From Pseudomonas fluorescens (lineage in GTDB: Bacteria > Pseudomonadota > Gammaproteobacteria > Pseudomonadales > Pseudomonadaceae): DNA of 56,391 bases. Positions 48,401 to 56,391 of this stretch are shown in pieces (the first letter of the stretch is position 1; every line of letters starts with the position of its first letter). Location of the stretch: NCBI RefSeq assembly GCF_902497995.1, contig NZ_CABVII010000034.1:1-56391 (forward strand). Direction: 5' to 3'. The notes below the pieces were generated by a model. That model had not been told where the DNA came from. It did not search any database and saw only the letters and a list, made by a program, of their open reading frames with translations. The translations under genes and the position numbers were made by a program.

Positions 48401-48752
48401 GAGTGGAGTGTTGCGTTCCTTCGACTATGCTGCGGCGATGACGATCAACGTGCACAACGTCGACAACACCGACCTGGCCCAGGCCGCTCGCCAGCGTGTC
48501 GCCGAACGCTATTTAAATGAAGCACAACAAGCATTTATCGACGCTTATCGGCTGGCTGCAGCTAGTCTTGCTCATGCGTGGCAAGATCCGGAAGGCGAGG
48601 ACGCCGCGCTGGCGTTGTTCGGTCTGGAGAAGGCGGCTTATGAGGTGGCGTATGAGGCTGAAAATCGCCCCACATGGTTGCCCGTGCCACTGCACGGTTT
48701 GTATGGGCTATTGAGTGGGCTTAAACCCTTTTCCGATTTTGATGGAGAGTAG
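45411..48752 (+). CDS. Trehalose synthase-maltokinase fusion TreS/Pep2, 1113 aa
   Basis: Residues 1 to about 560 are GH13_16 trehalose synthase, which interconverts maltose and trehalose: NHTSDQHAWF, nucleophile Asp in GIDGLRLDAIPYL, Glu in LLAEANQWPED, and the FLRNHDELTLE motif. Residues about 565-1113 are a maltokinase (Pep2-like) domain: SWLQNRRWFAGKD, then the kinase catalytic motif RVHGDLHLGQVL and LIDFEGEPARP. The fused enzyme can take trehalose to maltose-1-phosphate, the GlgE substrate. ATG 45411 follows ACAGGAGTTTCAA. The stop is 2 bases before the glgB start. Confidence 0.95.
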   Translation: MAKKPKAATFIKDPLWYKDAVIYQVHVKSFFDSNNDGIGDFPGLIAKLDYIADLGVNTVWLLPFYPSPRRDDGYDIAEYRGVHADYGTMADAKRFISEAHKRGLRVITELVINHTSDQHAWFQRARKAKKGSAARDFYVWSDDDHKYDGTRIIFLDTEKSNWTWDPVAGQYFWHRFYSHQPDLNFDNPQVMKAVLSVMRYWLDMGIDGLRLDAIPYLIERDGTNNENLPETHDVLKQIRAEIDANYPDRMLLAEANQWPEDTQLYFGDTDAKGLNGDECHMAFHFPLMPRMYMALAQEDRFPITDILRQTPEIPANCQWAIFLRNHDELTLEMVTDKERDYLWNYYAADRRARINLGIRRRLAPLMERDRRRVELLNSLLLSMPGTPTLYYGDEIGMGDNIYLGDRDGVRTPMQWSIDRNGGFSRADPASLVLPPIMDPQYGYLSVNVETQAGDPHSLLNWTRRMLAVRKQSKAFGRGTLKMLSPSNRRILAYTREYNGPDGKYEIILCVANVSRSAQAAELDLSAYVGMVPVEMLGGNAFPPIGQLNFLLTLAPYGFYWFGLATENQMPSWHVEPAQSLPDFTTLVLKKRLEELLEAPSRGTLEQGILPSWLQNRRWFAGKDAAIEKVHLAYGVRFGDAQHPVLLSEIEVTSGGQTSRYQLPFGFIADDQVGPALPQQLALSRVRRGPQVGLITDAFALENFIRAVLQGMQSNTLLPSDGGEIRFEATDELARLGLPAEPEVRYLSAEQSNSSVVVGSSMVLKLIRKVASGVHPELEMSAYLTEAGFANISPLLGSVIRRDGAGEDNLLMIAQGYLSNQGDAWEWTQNNLERALRDELADAMSEQEQHYNALGELRDFAGMLGQRLGEMHQVLAAPTDNPDFAPQVTTQKEALASAKDVAAQLENALKLLKQHQSELNPADKTLVSRLLDNKKAVLSHVQELGKKAAGGLRIRVHGDLHLGQVLVIKGDAYLIDFEGEPARPLHERRGKHSPYKDVSGVLRSFDYAAAMTINVHNVDNTDLAQAARQRVAERYLNEAQQAFIDAYRLAAASLAHAWQDPEGEDAALALFGLEKAAYEVAYEAENRPTWLPVPLHGLYGLLSGLKPFSDFDGE

Positions 48753-48754
48753 TC

Positions 48755-50986
48755 ATGAGTTTCTCGAACAGGGAACAGGGTCACGCTAAAGAAGCGCTGC
48801 TGCCCAAGGTACGGGATATCGATGCTCTGGTACGTGCCGAGCATCATGACCCTTTTGCAATACTCGGGCCCCACGGCGATGGCGCCGGCGGGCAATTCAT
48901 TCGGGCCTATCTGCCGGACGCCTTGAGCGTCCAGGTAGTGGCCAGGGACTCCGGGGAGGAGCTCGGCAACCTTGAGCCGACCCAGACACCGGGACTGTTC
49001 GTCGGGCACTTCGACAGTAGCCAGCCCTATCTGCTGCGCACCCGCTGGGCCGGTGGCGAACAACTGTCCGAAGACCCTTACAGCTTTGGCCCGTTGCTCG
49101 GCGAGATGGACTTGTACCTGTTTGCCGAGGGCAACCATCGCGACCTCAGTGCATGCCTCGGTGCGCAACTGAAGACCATCGACGGTGTCGACGGCGTGCG
49201 CTTTGCCGTGTGGGCACCGAACGCCAGACGGGTGTCGGTGGTCGGTGACTTCAACAACTGGGACGGTCGCCGCCATCCCATGCGTCTGCGCCATCCCACC
49301 GGAGTCTGGGAAGTCTTCATCCCGCGCATGCAAGCGGGGGAGGCCTACAAATACGAAATCCTCGGCAGCCACGGCATTCTTCCACTCAAGGCCGACCCGA
49401 TGGCCCTGGCCACCTCGCTGCCGCCGGACACCGCTTCGAAAGTCGCTTCACCGCTGAAAGTCGACTGGCAGGATCAGGACTGGATGCTATCGCGCGGCGA
49501 CCGTCATCGGCCGAACGCGCCGCTGTCGATCTACGAACTGCATGCCGGGTCCTGGCAGTGCGAGCTGGACGATCTGGGCGAAGTGGCCCGCCAGTACACC
49601 TGGCATGAAATGGCCGAGCGCTTGATTCCGTATGTCAAGGAACTGGGTTTCACCCACATTGAACTGATGCCGATCATGGAACATCCGTTCGGCGGTTCAT
49701 GGGGTTATCAACTGCTGTCGCAATTCGCCCCGAGCGCCCGCTACGGTTCGCCGGATGATTTCGCCGCCTTCGTCAACGCCTGTCACCAGGCTGAAATCGG
49801 CGTGATCCTCGATTGGGTGCCGGCGCATTTTCCTACCGATACCCACGGCCTGGCGCAATTCGACGGCACTGCGCTGTATGAATACGGCAATCCGCAGGAA
49901 GGTTTTCACCAGGATTGGGACACGCTGATCTACAACCTGGGCCGCACCGAAGTGCACGGCTACATGCTGGCGTCGGCGCTGCACTGGCTCAAGCATTTCC
50001 ACGTCGATGGCCTGCGGGTCGATGCCGTGGCGTCGATGCTGTATCGCGATTACTCGCGCAAGGCTGGCGAGTGGGTGCCCAACCGGCATGGCGGCCGGGA
50101 GAACCTTGAAGCCATCGATTTCCTGCGTCATCTCAATGATGTGGTGGACCTCGAAGCCCCTGGCGCGCTGGTGATTGCCGAAGAATCCACCGCGTGGCCA
50201 GGTGTCAGCCAGACCACCCAACAGGGCGGCCTGGGCTTTGACTACAAGTGGAACATGGGTTGGATGCACGACTCGCTGCATTACATCCAGCAGGATCCGG
50301 TGTACCGCGCCCATCACCACAATGAACTGAGTTTCGGCCTGGTGTATGCGTGGTCCGAGCGCTTCATCCTGCCGATCTCCCACGATGAGGTGGTGCACGG
50401 CAAGCATTCGCTGATCGACAAGATGCCAGGCGATCGCTGGCAGAAATTCGCCAACTTGCGGGCGTACCTGAGTTTCATGTGGGGGCATCCGGGCAAGAAG
50501 CTGCTGTTCATGGGCTGCGAGTTCGGCCAGTGGCGCGAGTGGAACCACGACCAGCAACTCGATTGGTACCTGCTGCAGTATTCGGAGCACAAGGGCGTGC
50601 AGAAACTGGTCGGCGATCTCAATCGGCTGTACCGCGAAGAGCCGGCACTGCACGAGCAGGACGACTCGCCGCAGGGTTTCCAGTGGTTGATCGGTGATGA
50701 TGCGGTCAACAGCGTCTATGCCTTTCTGCGCTGGAGCAAGGACGGGCGGCCGGTGTTGGTGGTGGCAAACTTCACGCCGGTACCGCGCGAGGCTTATCGC
50801 GTCGGTGTGCCGTTCGCCGGGCGCTGGACCGAGGTGATCAACAGCGATTCGGCGACTTATGCCGGCTCCAACTACGGCAATAGCGGCGGGGCGTTTACCG
50901 AGGATGAGCCGAGCCATGGGCAGGCGTTGTCGCTGGTGTTGAATCTGCCGCCGCTCGCGGTGTTGATGTTGCGACCGGAGGGTTGA
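48755..50986 (+). CDS. 1,4-alpha-glucan branching enzyme GlgB, 743 aa
   Basis: N-terminal CBM48 domains (HDPFAILGPHG, VWAPNARRVSVVGDFNNWDGR) are followed by the GH13_9 barrel. That has the nucleophile Asp in GLRVDAVASMLYRDYSR, Glu in VIAEESTAWPGVS, and ISHDEVVHGK. Full length for the family. ATG 48755 follows GGAGAG. It adds alpha-1,6 branches to the glucan made by GlgE. The gene ends beside a REPIN. Confidence 0.96.
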   Translation: MSFSNREQGHAKEALLPKVRDIDALVRAEHHDPFAILGPHGDGAGGQFIRAYLPDALSVQVVARDSGEELGNLEPTQTPGLFVGHFDSSQPYLLRTRWAGGEQLSEDPYSFGPLLGEMDLYLFAEGNHRDLSACLGAQLKTIDGVDGVRFAVWAPNARRVSVVGDFNNWDGRRHPMRLRHPTGVWEVFIPRMQAGEAYKYEILGSHGILPLKADPMALATSLPPDTASKVASPLKVDWQDQDWMLSRGDRHRPNAPLSIYELHAGSWQCELDDLGEVARQYTWHEMAERLIPYVKELGFTHIELMPIMEHPFGGSWGYQLLSQFAPSARYGSPDDFAAFVNACHQAEIGVILDWVPAHFPTDTHGLAQFDGTALYEYGNPQEGFHQDWDTLIYNLGRTEVHGYMLASALHWLKHFHVDGLRVDAVASMLYRDYSRKAGEWVPNRHGGRENLEAIDFLRHLNDVVDLEAPGALVIAEESTAWPGVSQTTQQGGLGFDYKWNMGWMHDSLHYIQQDPVYRAHHHNELSFGLVYAWSERFILPISHDEVVHGKHSLIDKMPGDRWQKFANLRAYLSFMWGHPGKKLLFMGCEFGQWREWNHDQQLDWYLLQYSEHKGVQKLVGDLNRLYREEPALHEQDDSPQGFQWLIGDDAVNSVYAFLRWSKDGRPVLVVANFTPVPREAYRVGVPFAGRWTEVINSDSATYAGSNYGNSGGAFTEDEPSHGQALSLVLNLPPLAVLMLRPEG

Positions 50987-51002
50987 TCTAACACCGCGTT
51001 GC

Positions 51003-51086
51003 GCCCTTCGCGAGCAAGCCCGCTCCCACATTGGTTTTATGTACGACATCAATCCAATGTGGGAGCGAGCTTGCTCGCGAAGGCGT
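51003..51086. repeat. REPIN after glgB
   Basis: Inverted REP units with CCCACATTGG and CCAATGTGGG inner ends lie between the convergent glgB and autotransporter genes. Confidence 0.88.
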
Positions 51087-51120
51087 CAGCTCAAACAATG
51101 CATTCCCTCAGGTCAAACAC

Positions 51121-52188
51121 TCACCACCGCATCCGCACCCCAAGACTCCCGATCAACCCATTCAAATCATTGTCATCCACATCACTGCTGTAATCCGCGC
51201 TGACGTACAGACTCACCGCGGGCGCCACTCGCGCCACCAACCCCAACCCCACTTCGACGGACGATGAATAGCGGCTGCTGCTGATCTTGTCGACTTGATC
51301 GAGGCCCACCGTATTGCCGGTATACACCGTGTGCCACAAGTTGGTCCGCACATAAGGTTCCACGGGCAGGCCGTTGATGTCGTAACTACCTTTCAATCGG
51401 GCACCGACCCGGCCGCTCCAGGATGTCAGGTCGCTGGACGAGGTGTTCCCCAATTCCCCATACGGGGTATCCAGGGTAATCCGTTGATTGATCAACTGTG
51501 CCTGGGGTTCAACCACCCAGTTTTCGCTCAGGCCAATCGGAAAACCACCTTCCACCGACAGCGTCACCGCGCTGCCTTCAGTCGCTTGCCGGGCGCCCTG
51601 ACCGTTGCGGGTGTAGCCGTTGACCCGGCCGCCACTGGCACTCAAGTCAATATGCCAGCCCTGGGGGCCGGTCAGGCTCCAGTAGGCGCCAAGGCTCTCG
51701 CCTTGCAGGTTGAGGGTCTCGGTATGGGGATCGGCAAGGGCGCGACTGGTCAGCAAACCCTTGCTATTACCCTGGAATTGACTCGTGCCGCCAATCAGGC
51801 CGACCCGCTGTGTATGGCCGCTGCCGCTTTGTACGGTCAGCATCGCCGGGCCTTTGAATTGGCTGGTGCCCGGAACGGACAAGCCCTGGGCTTGATAATC
51901 GGTCTGGGCCTGCCGCGATGCCTGCCCATAGAGCTGATCCCAGGCCAACGGCGCGGCGTCTTCAATAGTGAGGTGTGAACTGCGCAAGTCAGGATTGGCA
52001 TTGAAGCGGCCAGGATAGGTTACAGCGAGGGCGGGGAAGTTCAGCTTCTGAACGTCCTGGTCGTACCAGGGGATGGTTGCTTGACCTTCAGGCGAGGCAT
52101 GCACCTCCATGGATGAGCACAGCAGGAGAGAACTCGAGATCGTGCAGAGCGTCAATTTGATCTCTAGTGGGGTGAGTGATTTTTTCAT
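51121..52188 (-). CDS. Short autotransporter-like outer-membrane barrel protein, 355 aa
   Basis: ATG 52188 follows GGGAGAGCC. A signal peptide (about residues 1-26) precedes roughly 60 residues of non-repetitive passenger, then a barrel domain with GESLGAYWSLTGPQGWHIDL and NWVVEPQAQLIN and a C-terminal strand ending LGVRMRW. It is clearly related to the barrel of the larger autotransporter at 52486-55053 (same NWVVEPQAQ, GRVGARLKG and EPYxRxNLWHT segments) but lacks its repeat passenger. A paralogue in which the passenger has been mostly lost is plausible. Same direction as the larger gene, 297 bases apart. Confidence 0.82.
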   Translation of the reverse strand: MKKSLTPLEIKLTLCTISSSLLLCSSMEVHASPEGQATIPWYDQDVQKLNFPALAVTYPGRFNANPDLRSSHLTIEDAAPLAWDQLYGQASRQAQTDYQAQGLSVPGTSQFKGPAMLTVQSGSGHTQRVGLIGGTSQFQGNSKGLLTSRALADPHTETLNLQGESLGAYWSLTGPQGWHIDLSASGGRVNGYTRNGQGARQATEGSAVTLSVEGGFPIGLSENWVVEPQAQLINQRITLDTPYGELGNTSSSDLTSWSGRVGARLKGSYDINGLPVEPYVRTNLWHTVYTGNTVGLDQVDKISSSRYSSSVEVGLGLVARVAPAVSLYVSADYSSDVDDNDLNGLIGSLGVRMRW

Positions 52189-52485
52189 GGGGGCTCTCCC
52201 TTGCAAGCATGCCTTATCTCGCTTTGGCGTCTCTCTCCTACCCCGAATGAGGGGCGACCGAATGGGTTGGGCAAACCTCTGGCCGCCCGTGGTCGCGGGT
52301 GTCTGGAGGCTTGCCCCTGGTGTGTTCCGGGGGTAGTACGGTGTAGCTAAGAAGACCGTTGACGTTGCGTCAAGAAATTGGCCGATAAGCGGTATTGGTA
52401 TTTTAGGGGATTTAAATGACTGATTTTTGGCGCTTCTCTAAGCGCTTGTTTGTCCGTCAAATCGTCAAAAAAGCTGACGCTTAAG

Positions 52486-55053
52486 CTACCAACTAAACCT
52501 GACGCCCAGATTGCCCGACATGGCCCGTTGCTGGTGGCTGTCGATATTGCTGCTGTAATCGGCACTGGCATAGACGCTGACCGACGGGGCAAGACTCAGT
52601 ATCACCCCGACGCCGACGTCGGCCTGTGTGGATTGCTGGCGTGTCTCGATTTGATCGGCGTGGTCAAAGGTGACCCTGTCGGTTCCCGCAAAGGTGTGCC
52701 ACAGGTTGGCGCGCAGGTAAGGTTCCAGTGGCTGGCCGCTGACCCTGTAGCGACCCTTGAGCCGCGCCCCGAGGCGTCCGGTCCAGGCGCTGTCGGAGTC
52801 GAAGGACACGTGCGAAATACCGTCTTCCTGGCTGTCGAGGGCGACTTTCTGGTAGATCACCTGCGCCTGAGGTTCCACCACCCAGTTTGCCGCTACCGGG
52901 AACGGGTAACCGGCCTCCGCCGAGAGGGTCAGGACGTGGCCCTCATTGTCGAGCGTGAGGCCTCGTTCGGAGTGATTGTCGCCGTCGAGCCAGCTGTACA
53001 TCGCCACGGTATCGAGGTAGCCGCCCTCGGGATCGGTCAGCGTCCAGTACAGGCCGAGGCTGTCGCCCTCCAGCTCTACCTTGCCAGCGCGCTTGCCCTC
53101 GAAGCCCTGATTGAAGCCGTCGACATCGCCCTTCAGGCGATTGTGGCCAACGAAGAAACCCGTGCGCCAGGTTTGCCCGCCCGCCAGTTGCGAACCGAAC
53201 AGGTCATTGCCCACCTGAAAGCCGTTGAGCGACCCGTCGAGCCGCGGTGTCACAGTACCCGCCCAGGTCTGGTCGAGGTTTTTGCCGTAGACCCGGCCCC
53301 AGCCAGCGCCCAAGGCACCGGTTTCAGTGAGCAGGCGCTGCTCGCCCTGGCGATCATGGAAAGTGCCTAAAGCTGCCAGGGTCAATTGCGCGGCCGCCGG
53401 CGGCAGCACGGACCAGGTCGGGACTTCCGGACGGTAAAGGGCAATCGGCGCGGCACCTGGCACAGCGGCGGGCAACGCTGGCAGCTCGGGGCCACCGACC
53501 GGGGCGGGAGCCGCTACCGGTGTGGCAACCACCGCAACCGTGATCGGTGGCAAGCCCGGATCAGGATTGGGAATGGTCGTCACCGCCGGCGCGACAACGG
53601 CCGAACGCAGGAACCAACTGTTTTCACTGCCGGCGGTAACGCCCCCTTTGAACAGGCGGTAGTCGAACGCACCGGCCGACACCGCGCCCTTGAGTGCGAA
53701 GGCATCGTTGTTGCTGATGGCCGTGCCCTGGGCCTGTACTAACTGGATGCCGTTCTGGTGGGTCAGGGCACCGGTGCCGCCAAGATTAGTGACGGTAATC
53801 AGGGTATTGCCCGTCAATGTCCCGTCGTTGACCAATAATTTGTCGCTGGCAGAGCTGTCATCCCCCAGCGCACTGTGTAAAAAAAGCTGACCGTTGTTGC
53901 CCGCGTAATTGCCCTGAACCGTCAGGGTATCGTTGGTGCGGGTATTGCCGCTGCTCAAGTCGATCACCCCGGCGTTGTTCAAGGTTGCAAGCTGACCAGC
54001 GGCAAAGGACGTGATACTGCCCTGGGCCGAGGTCAGTGTGCTGCTGCCGTCAATGTTGAACACGCCGGTACCGCTGACGCTGTCCCCCAGCCGAACAGTG
54101 CCGTCCAGATCGAAGCGTGAGCCGTTGTTCAGGTTGACCGTTTCCCAGTTACTGTAGCGCCCGCTACCCGCCGAGCGGGTTCCATCGAACGTCAGCAGGT
54201 CGTTACCGTTGCCGCCATCGATGGCCGGGGTCAGGGCGAGGGTGCTTTCACCGAGATTGCGCAAGGTTGCCCTGTCATGGTCTTCACCCATGAGGATGGC
54301 CGACCGCACGATGCCGCCGCCGTCCCAGAGCAGCGTGTCATCGCCGGCACTGGCGCGAATCTCGCCGACGATCTCACCCCCCGTCACCCTGATGCTGTCA
54401 TTGCCGCCGCTGACCGAGACGTTGCCGCCAATCCGTCCACCCGAAACGATAATCGTGTCGGTGCCGAACCCGGTCACCAGGTTGCCGAGTATCTGCCCGC
54501 CGGAGAGATCGAACAGATTGTCATCGAGTTTCATGTCGACCCGGCCGATGCTGCCCCCGGTCATTCTCGCCGTATCGCCATCCTCGAAAGCTGCGACGAT
54601 GGTGCCGCCGGTCATCAGGAAAGTGTCGCGACTGTCGCCTTGGGCAAGGGGCTGCAGGGTGCCTCCGGTCATGCTGAAATCGTCGACGCCATTGCCTTGG
54701 CTGACAGCCCCGGTGATCTGACCGGCACTGATCGTCAACCTGTCAGCACCGTCGCCCTGATTGAGTGTGCCGGCGAGGATGCCGGAATTCATGTCCACGC
54801 TGTCGTTGCCGGCGCCGAAGGTCACGTTGCCATTGATCGTGCCGCTGCCATTGGCGGGGAAGGTCAGACTGTTATTGCCCGACAGGTCGGTCAGCGGCCC
54901 GCTGCTGGCACTGTCACACACGAAGTTGTCGTTGCCGGCGCCGGGCGTCAGCGTGCAACTCCCGTGAGCGGTGTGTGGCCAGCCCAGACAGAAGCAGATT
55001 GAAACAGCGCAGGCGCCGTAACGGTACTTGGGCATCCTTGTCGAAAAGCTCAT
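52486..55053 (-). CDS. Autotransporter with Gly/Asp-rich repeat passenger, 855 aa
   Basis: ATG 55053 follows CGGAGACAAG; the longer open frame upstream is not family-like. The signal peptide ends near the AHGSC sequence. Residues about 35-270 form roughly a dozen imperfect short repeats of the form GxxxGxxxxGxGxDxxxxxGG, alternating GND/GDGAD and TGGxI motifs, predicted as a beta-helix. A less repetitive beta-rich part follows with PL-type joins, then a Pro-rich linker (about 530-575). The last 280 residues are a 12-strand autotransporter barrel ending in FSW. The exposed passenger may be an adhesin. In the 297-base gap after it I see only a weak GCGCTT/AAGCGC hairpin at 52430-52445. Confidence 0.86.
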   Translation of the reverse strand: MSFSTRMPKYRYGACAVSICFCLGWPHTAHGSCTLTPGAGNDNFVCDSASSGPLTDLSGNNSLTFPANGSGTINGNVTFGAGNDSVDMNSGILAGTLNQGDGADRLTISAGQITGAVSQGNGVDDFSMTGGTLQPLAQGDSRDTFLMTGGTIVAAFEDGDTARMTGGSIGRVDMKLDDNLFDLSGGQILGNLVTGFGTDTIIVSGGRIGGNVSVSGGNDSIRVTGGEIVGEIRASAGDDTLLWDGGGIVRSAILMGEDHDRATLRNLGESTLALTPAIDGGNGNDLLTFDGTRSAGSGRYSNWETVNLNNGSRFDLDGTVRLGDSVSGTGVFNIDGSSTLTSAQGSITSFAAGQLATLNNAGVIDLSSGNTRTNDTLTVQGNYAGNNGQLFLHSALGDDSSASDKLLVNDGTLTGNTLITVTNLGGTGALTHQNGIQLVQAQGTAISNNDAFALKGAVSAGAFDYRLFKGGVTAGSENSWFLRSAVVAPAVTTIPNPDPGLPPITVAVVATPVAAPAPVGGPELPALPAAVPGAAPIALYRPEVPTWSVLPPAAAQLTLAALGTFHDRQGEQRLLTETGALGAGWGRVYGKNLDQTWAGTVTPRLDGSLNGFQVGNDLFGSQLAGGQTWRTGFFVGHNRLKGDVDGFNQGFEGKRAGKVELEGDSLGLYWTLTDPEGGYLDTVAMYSWLDGDNHSERGLTLDNEGHVLTLSAEAGYPFPVAANWVVEPQAQVIYQKVALDSQEDGISHVSFDSDSAWTGRLGARLKGRYRVSGQPLEPYLRANLWHTFAGTDRVTFDHADQIETRQQSTQADVGVGVILSLAPSVSVYASADYSSNIDSHQQRAMSGNLGVRFSW

Positions 55054-55301
55054 GCTTGTCTCCGCGTATTGATTGGCGACCAGGCCTAATTCGTCACCAA
55101 GGCAAGGACGCATTCGGTAGCGCGGGTTGCGAGACAGCATCGGGAAGGCGGATAACCCGTATTGGAAAAACCTTCGGCAACGACGGCTACAGTGGCTCGT
55201 ATGCCCGTATGCAAAGCCGATACGGACGCCGCCACCGTAGCAATAGATTTACAGCGCGACTACTGACACAAATGACAGGTAGCGCGGATAAGTGCGAGTC
55301 A

Positions 55302-56108
55302 TCAGAGGTGGACTTCCACCGCCAACGGCAAGTGATCCGACAGGTGTGTCCAGGGTTTGGTGCCCAAGATCCGCGGGTCATGACTGCTGGCGTTGCGCAG
55401 GTAAATCCGGTCCAGTCGCAAAAGAGGAAACCGCGCCGGGTACGTCTTCGCGGGCCGGCCATGATGGCGTTCGAAGGCTTCATGCAGGTAGTCGCGGCGC
55501 ACCAGGGCGGCATTGCCCTGGAGCTGCCAGTCGTTGAAGTCGCCGGCGATGATGACGGGTGCGTCGTCAGGCAGGGATTCGAGCAGCTGGCACAGTAGCT
55601 GAAGTTGCAACTGGCGATGACTTTCCAGCAGGCTCAGGTGCACGCAAATCGCGTGCACCTCGAGGTGCCCCGGGACGTCCAGCACGCAATGCAGCAGGCC
55701 GCGGCGTTCGGGGCCGGTGATCGAGACGTCGAGGTTGCGGTACTCGCGGATCGGGTATTTCGACAGCAGGGCATTGCCGTGGTGACCGTCGGGGTAGACC
55801 GCGTTGCGGCCGTAGGCGAAGTCGTTCCACATGCTGTCGGCCAGGAACTCGTATTGCGAGGTTTGCGGCCAATTGTTGAAACGAGAGGAATGACGCTCGT
55901 GTTCGCCGACCACTTCCTGCAGGAATACCAGGTCCGCCGAGGTGCTGCGCACCGCTTCGCGCAATTCCGGGAGAATGAAGCGTCGGTTGAGCGCGGTAAA
56001 ACCCTTGTGGGTGTTGACGGTGAGAACTCTCAGGCGATGAACCACCGGTGGCGTGTCCAGCGGCGCGGATTGGGTGGCCTGCGGCTTGGAATCACTGCTC
56101 ACGTTCAC
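55302..56108 (-). CDS. Endonuclease/exonuclease/phosphatase-family protein, 268 aa
   Basis: Metal-dependent EEP fold: VLTVNTHKGF with an early catalytic Asn, FLQEVVGEH with the metal-binding Glu, HGNALLSKYP, IIAGDFNDWQ and the terminal SDHLPLAVEV with the catalytic Asp-His. No signal peptide or membrane helix, so probably cytoplasmic. Starts with GTG: codon 1 at 56108 is very close to GAGGAG, and the in-frame GTG two codons later (56102) has better spacing. Specific substrate (DNA, phospholipid or other phosphoester) cannot be told. Confidence 0.88.
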   Translation of the reverse strand: MNVSSDSKPQATQSAPLDTPPVVHRLRVLTVNTHKGFTALNRRFILPELREAVRSTSADLVFLQEVVGEHERHSSRFNNWPQTSQYEFLADSMWNDFAYGRNAVYPDGHHGNALLSKYPIREYRNLDVSITGPERRGLLHCVLDVPGHLEVHAICVHLSLLESHRQLQLQLLCQLLESLPDDAPVIIAGDFNDWQLQGNAALVRRDYLHEAFERHHGRPAKTYPARFPLLRLDRIYLRNASSHDPRILGTKPWTHLSDHLPLAVEVHL

Positions 56109-56199
56109 TCCTCTGATTCAGGGTTGCTTATGTATGCGACTGATGCGGGGGCGGGCAGTTCAGTAGGGTTCCAGGAAAGTGGGTTCGCCGCCGATCAAC

Positions 56200-56281
56200 T
56201 GTGGGAGCGGGCTTGCTCGCGAAGGCGGCGGCACATTCAATATTGATATGACTGTCAGACCGCCTTCGCGAGCAAGCCCGC
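56200..56281. repeat. REPIN, right edge truncated by the terminal repeat
   Basis: The left unit starts normally (TGTGGGAGCGGGC); the right unit ends at AGCAAGCCCGC and continues as TTGTATGCTAGG instead of TCCCACA. The truncation point is the same as in the REPIN at 111. Confidence 0.87.
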
Positions 56282-56391
56282 TTGTATGCTAGGACTTGAA
56301 GGGAGGAGAAGGGACAAAGCCCGATTCTGACTGTTGACGCAGTACAGATCCGTGGGAGATTTCGCCCCTCCTCCTTTCACCCAAGCGCCGA
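56260..56391. repeat. Right arm of the window-bounding inverted repeat
   Basis: Exact reverse complement of bases 1-132. Bases 56281-56391 are the unrecognised 111-bp segment; 56260-56280 are REP sequence shared with the left arm. Confidence 0.9.

Overview
The window looks like chromosomal DNA of a Pseudomonas of the fluorescens group. The evidence is high GC, dense intergenic REP/REPIN palindromes of the type GTGGGAGCGGGCTTGCTCGCG, and a set of recognisable Pseudomonas genes: MuxABC-OpmB, MucR, CcoG, GlgE/TreS/GlgB, a TccC-like RHS protein and DUF3203. I see no tRNA, rRNA, CRISPR array, complete insertion sequence or phage module.

Layout. (1) 1-4600: a small unknown gene between two identical REPINs, an octahaem cytochrome/TPR protein and a frameshifted DUF3313 lipoprotein. 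(2) 4.6-18.8 kb, all on the minus strand: a membrane spermidine-synthase-like protein, then (in transcription order from 18.8 kb down) a PF13557-type outer-membrane protein, a collapsed DUF1254/DUF1214 gene, a second PF13557-type protein, and a tightly packed MoxR-DUF58-DUF4381-VWA-VWA/TPR-BatD-HAD phosphatase-sulfatase operon. Two genes of that operon carry in-frame REPIN insertions. (3) 19-29.6 kb: a YCII protein, Tpx, and the four-gene MuxABC-OpmB RND efflux operon joined by ATGA overlaps. (4) 29.9-37.5 kb: MucR-like MHYT-GGDEF-EAL protein, an SDR, a TccC-like RHS protein whose AT-rich C-terminus reads as an M35 (deuterolysin-type) metallopeptidase, and a MocR-type regulator. (5) 37.7-40.2 kb: CcoG, a DUF3203 protein and an MgtC-family protein.

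(6) 40.2-42.8 kb is an AT-rich accessory island. It holds a Gly/Cys/Ser-rich small ORF resembling a microcin B17-type precursor, an unrecognised ORF, and an ABC-2 permease/ATPase pair, all on the minus strand and nearly contiguous. This is the best candidate for an undescribed system. A one-base change in a G5 run at the end of the Gly-rich tract would fuse the first two ORFs. (7) 43.2-51 kb: glgE, treS fused to maltokinase, and glgB, i.e. the trehalose-to-alpha-glucan (GlgE) pathway, with a possible AlgU-type promoter upstream. (8) 51-56 kb: two related autotransporters, one with a long Gly/Asp repeat passenger and one nearly bare barrel, and an endonuclease/exonuclease/phosphatase-family protein.

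The first and last 132 bases of the window are perfect inverted copies of each other. In both, an unrecognised 111-base segment abuts a REPIN truncated at the same base. This could be two inverted copies of a REP-targeting element, or simply the repeat at which an assembly contig ended.
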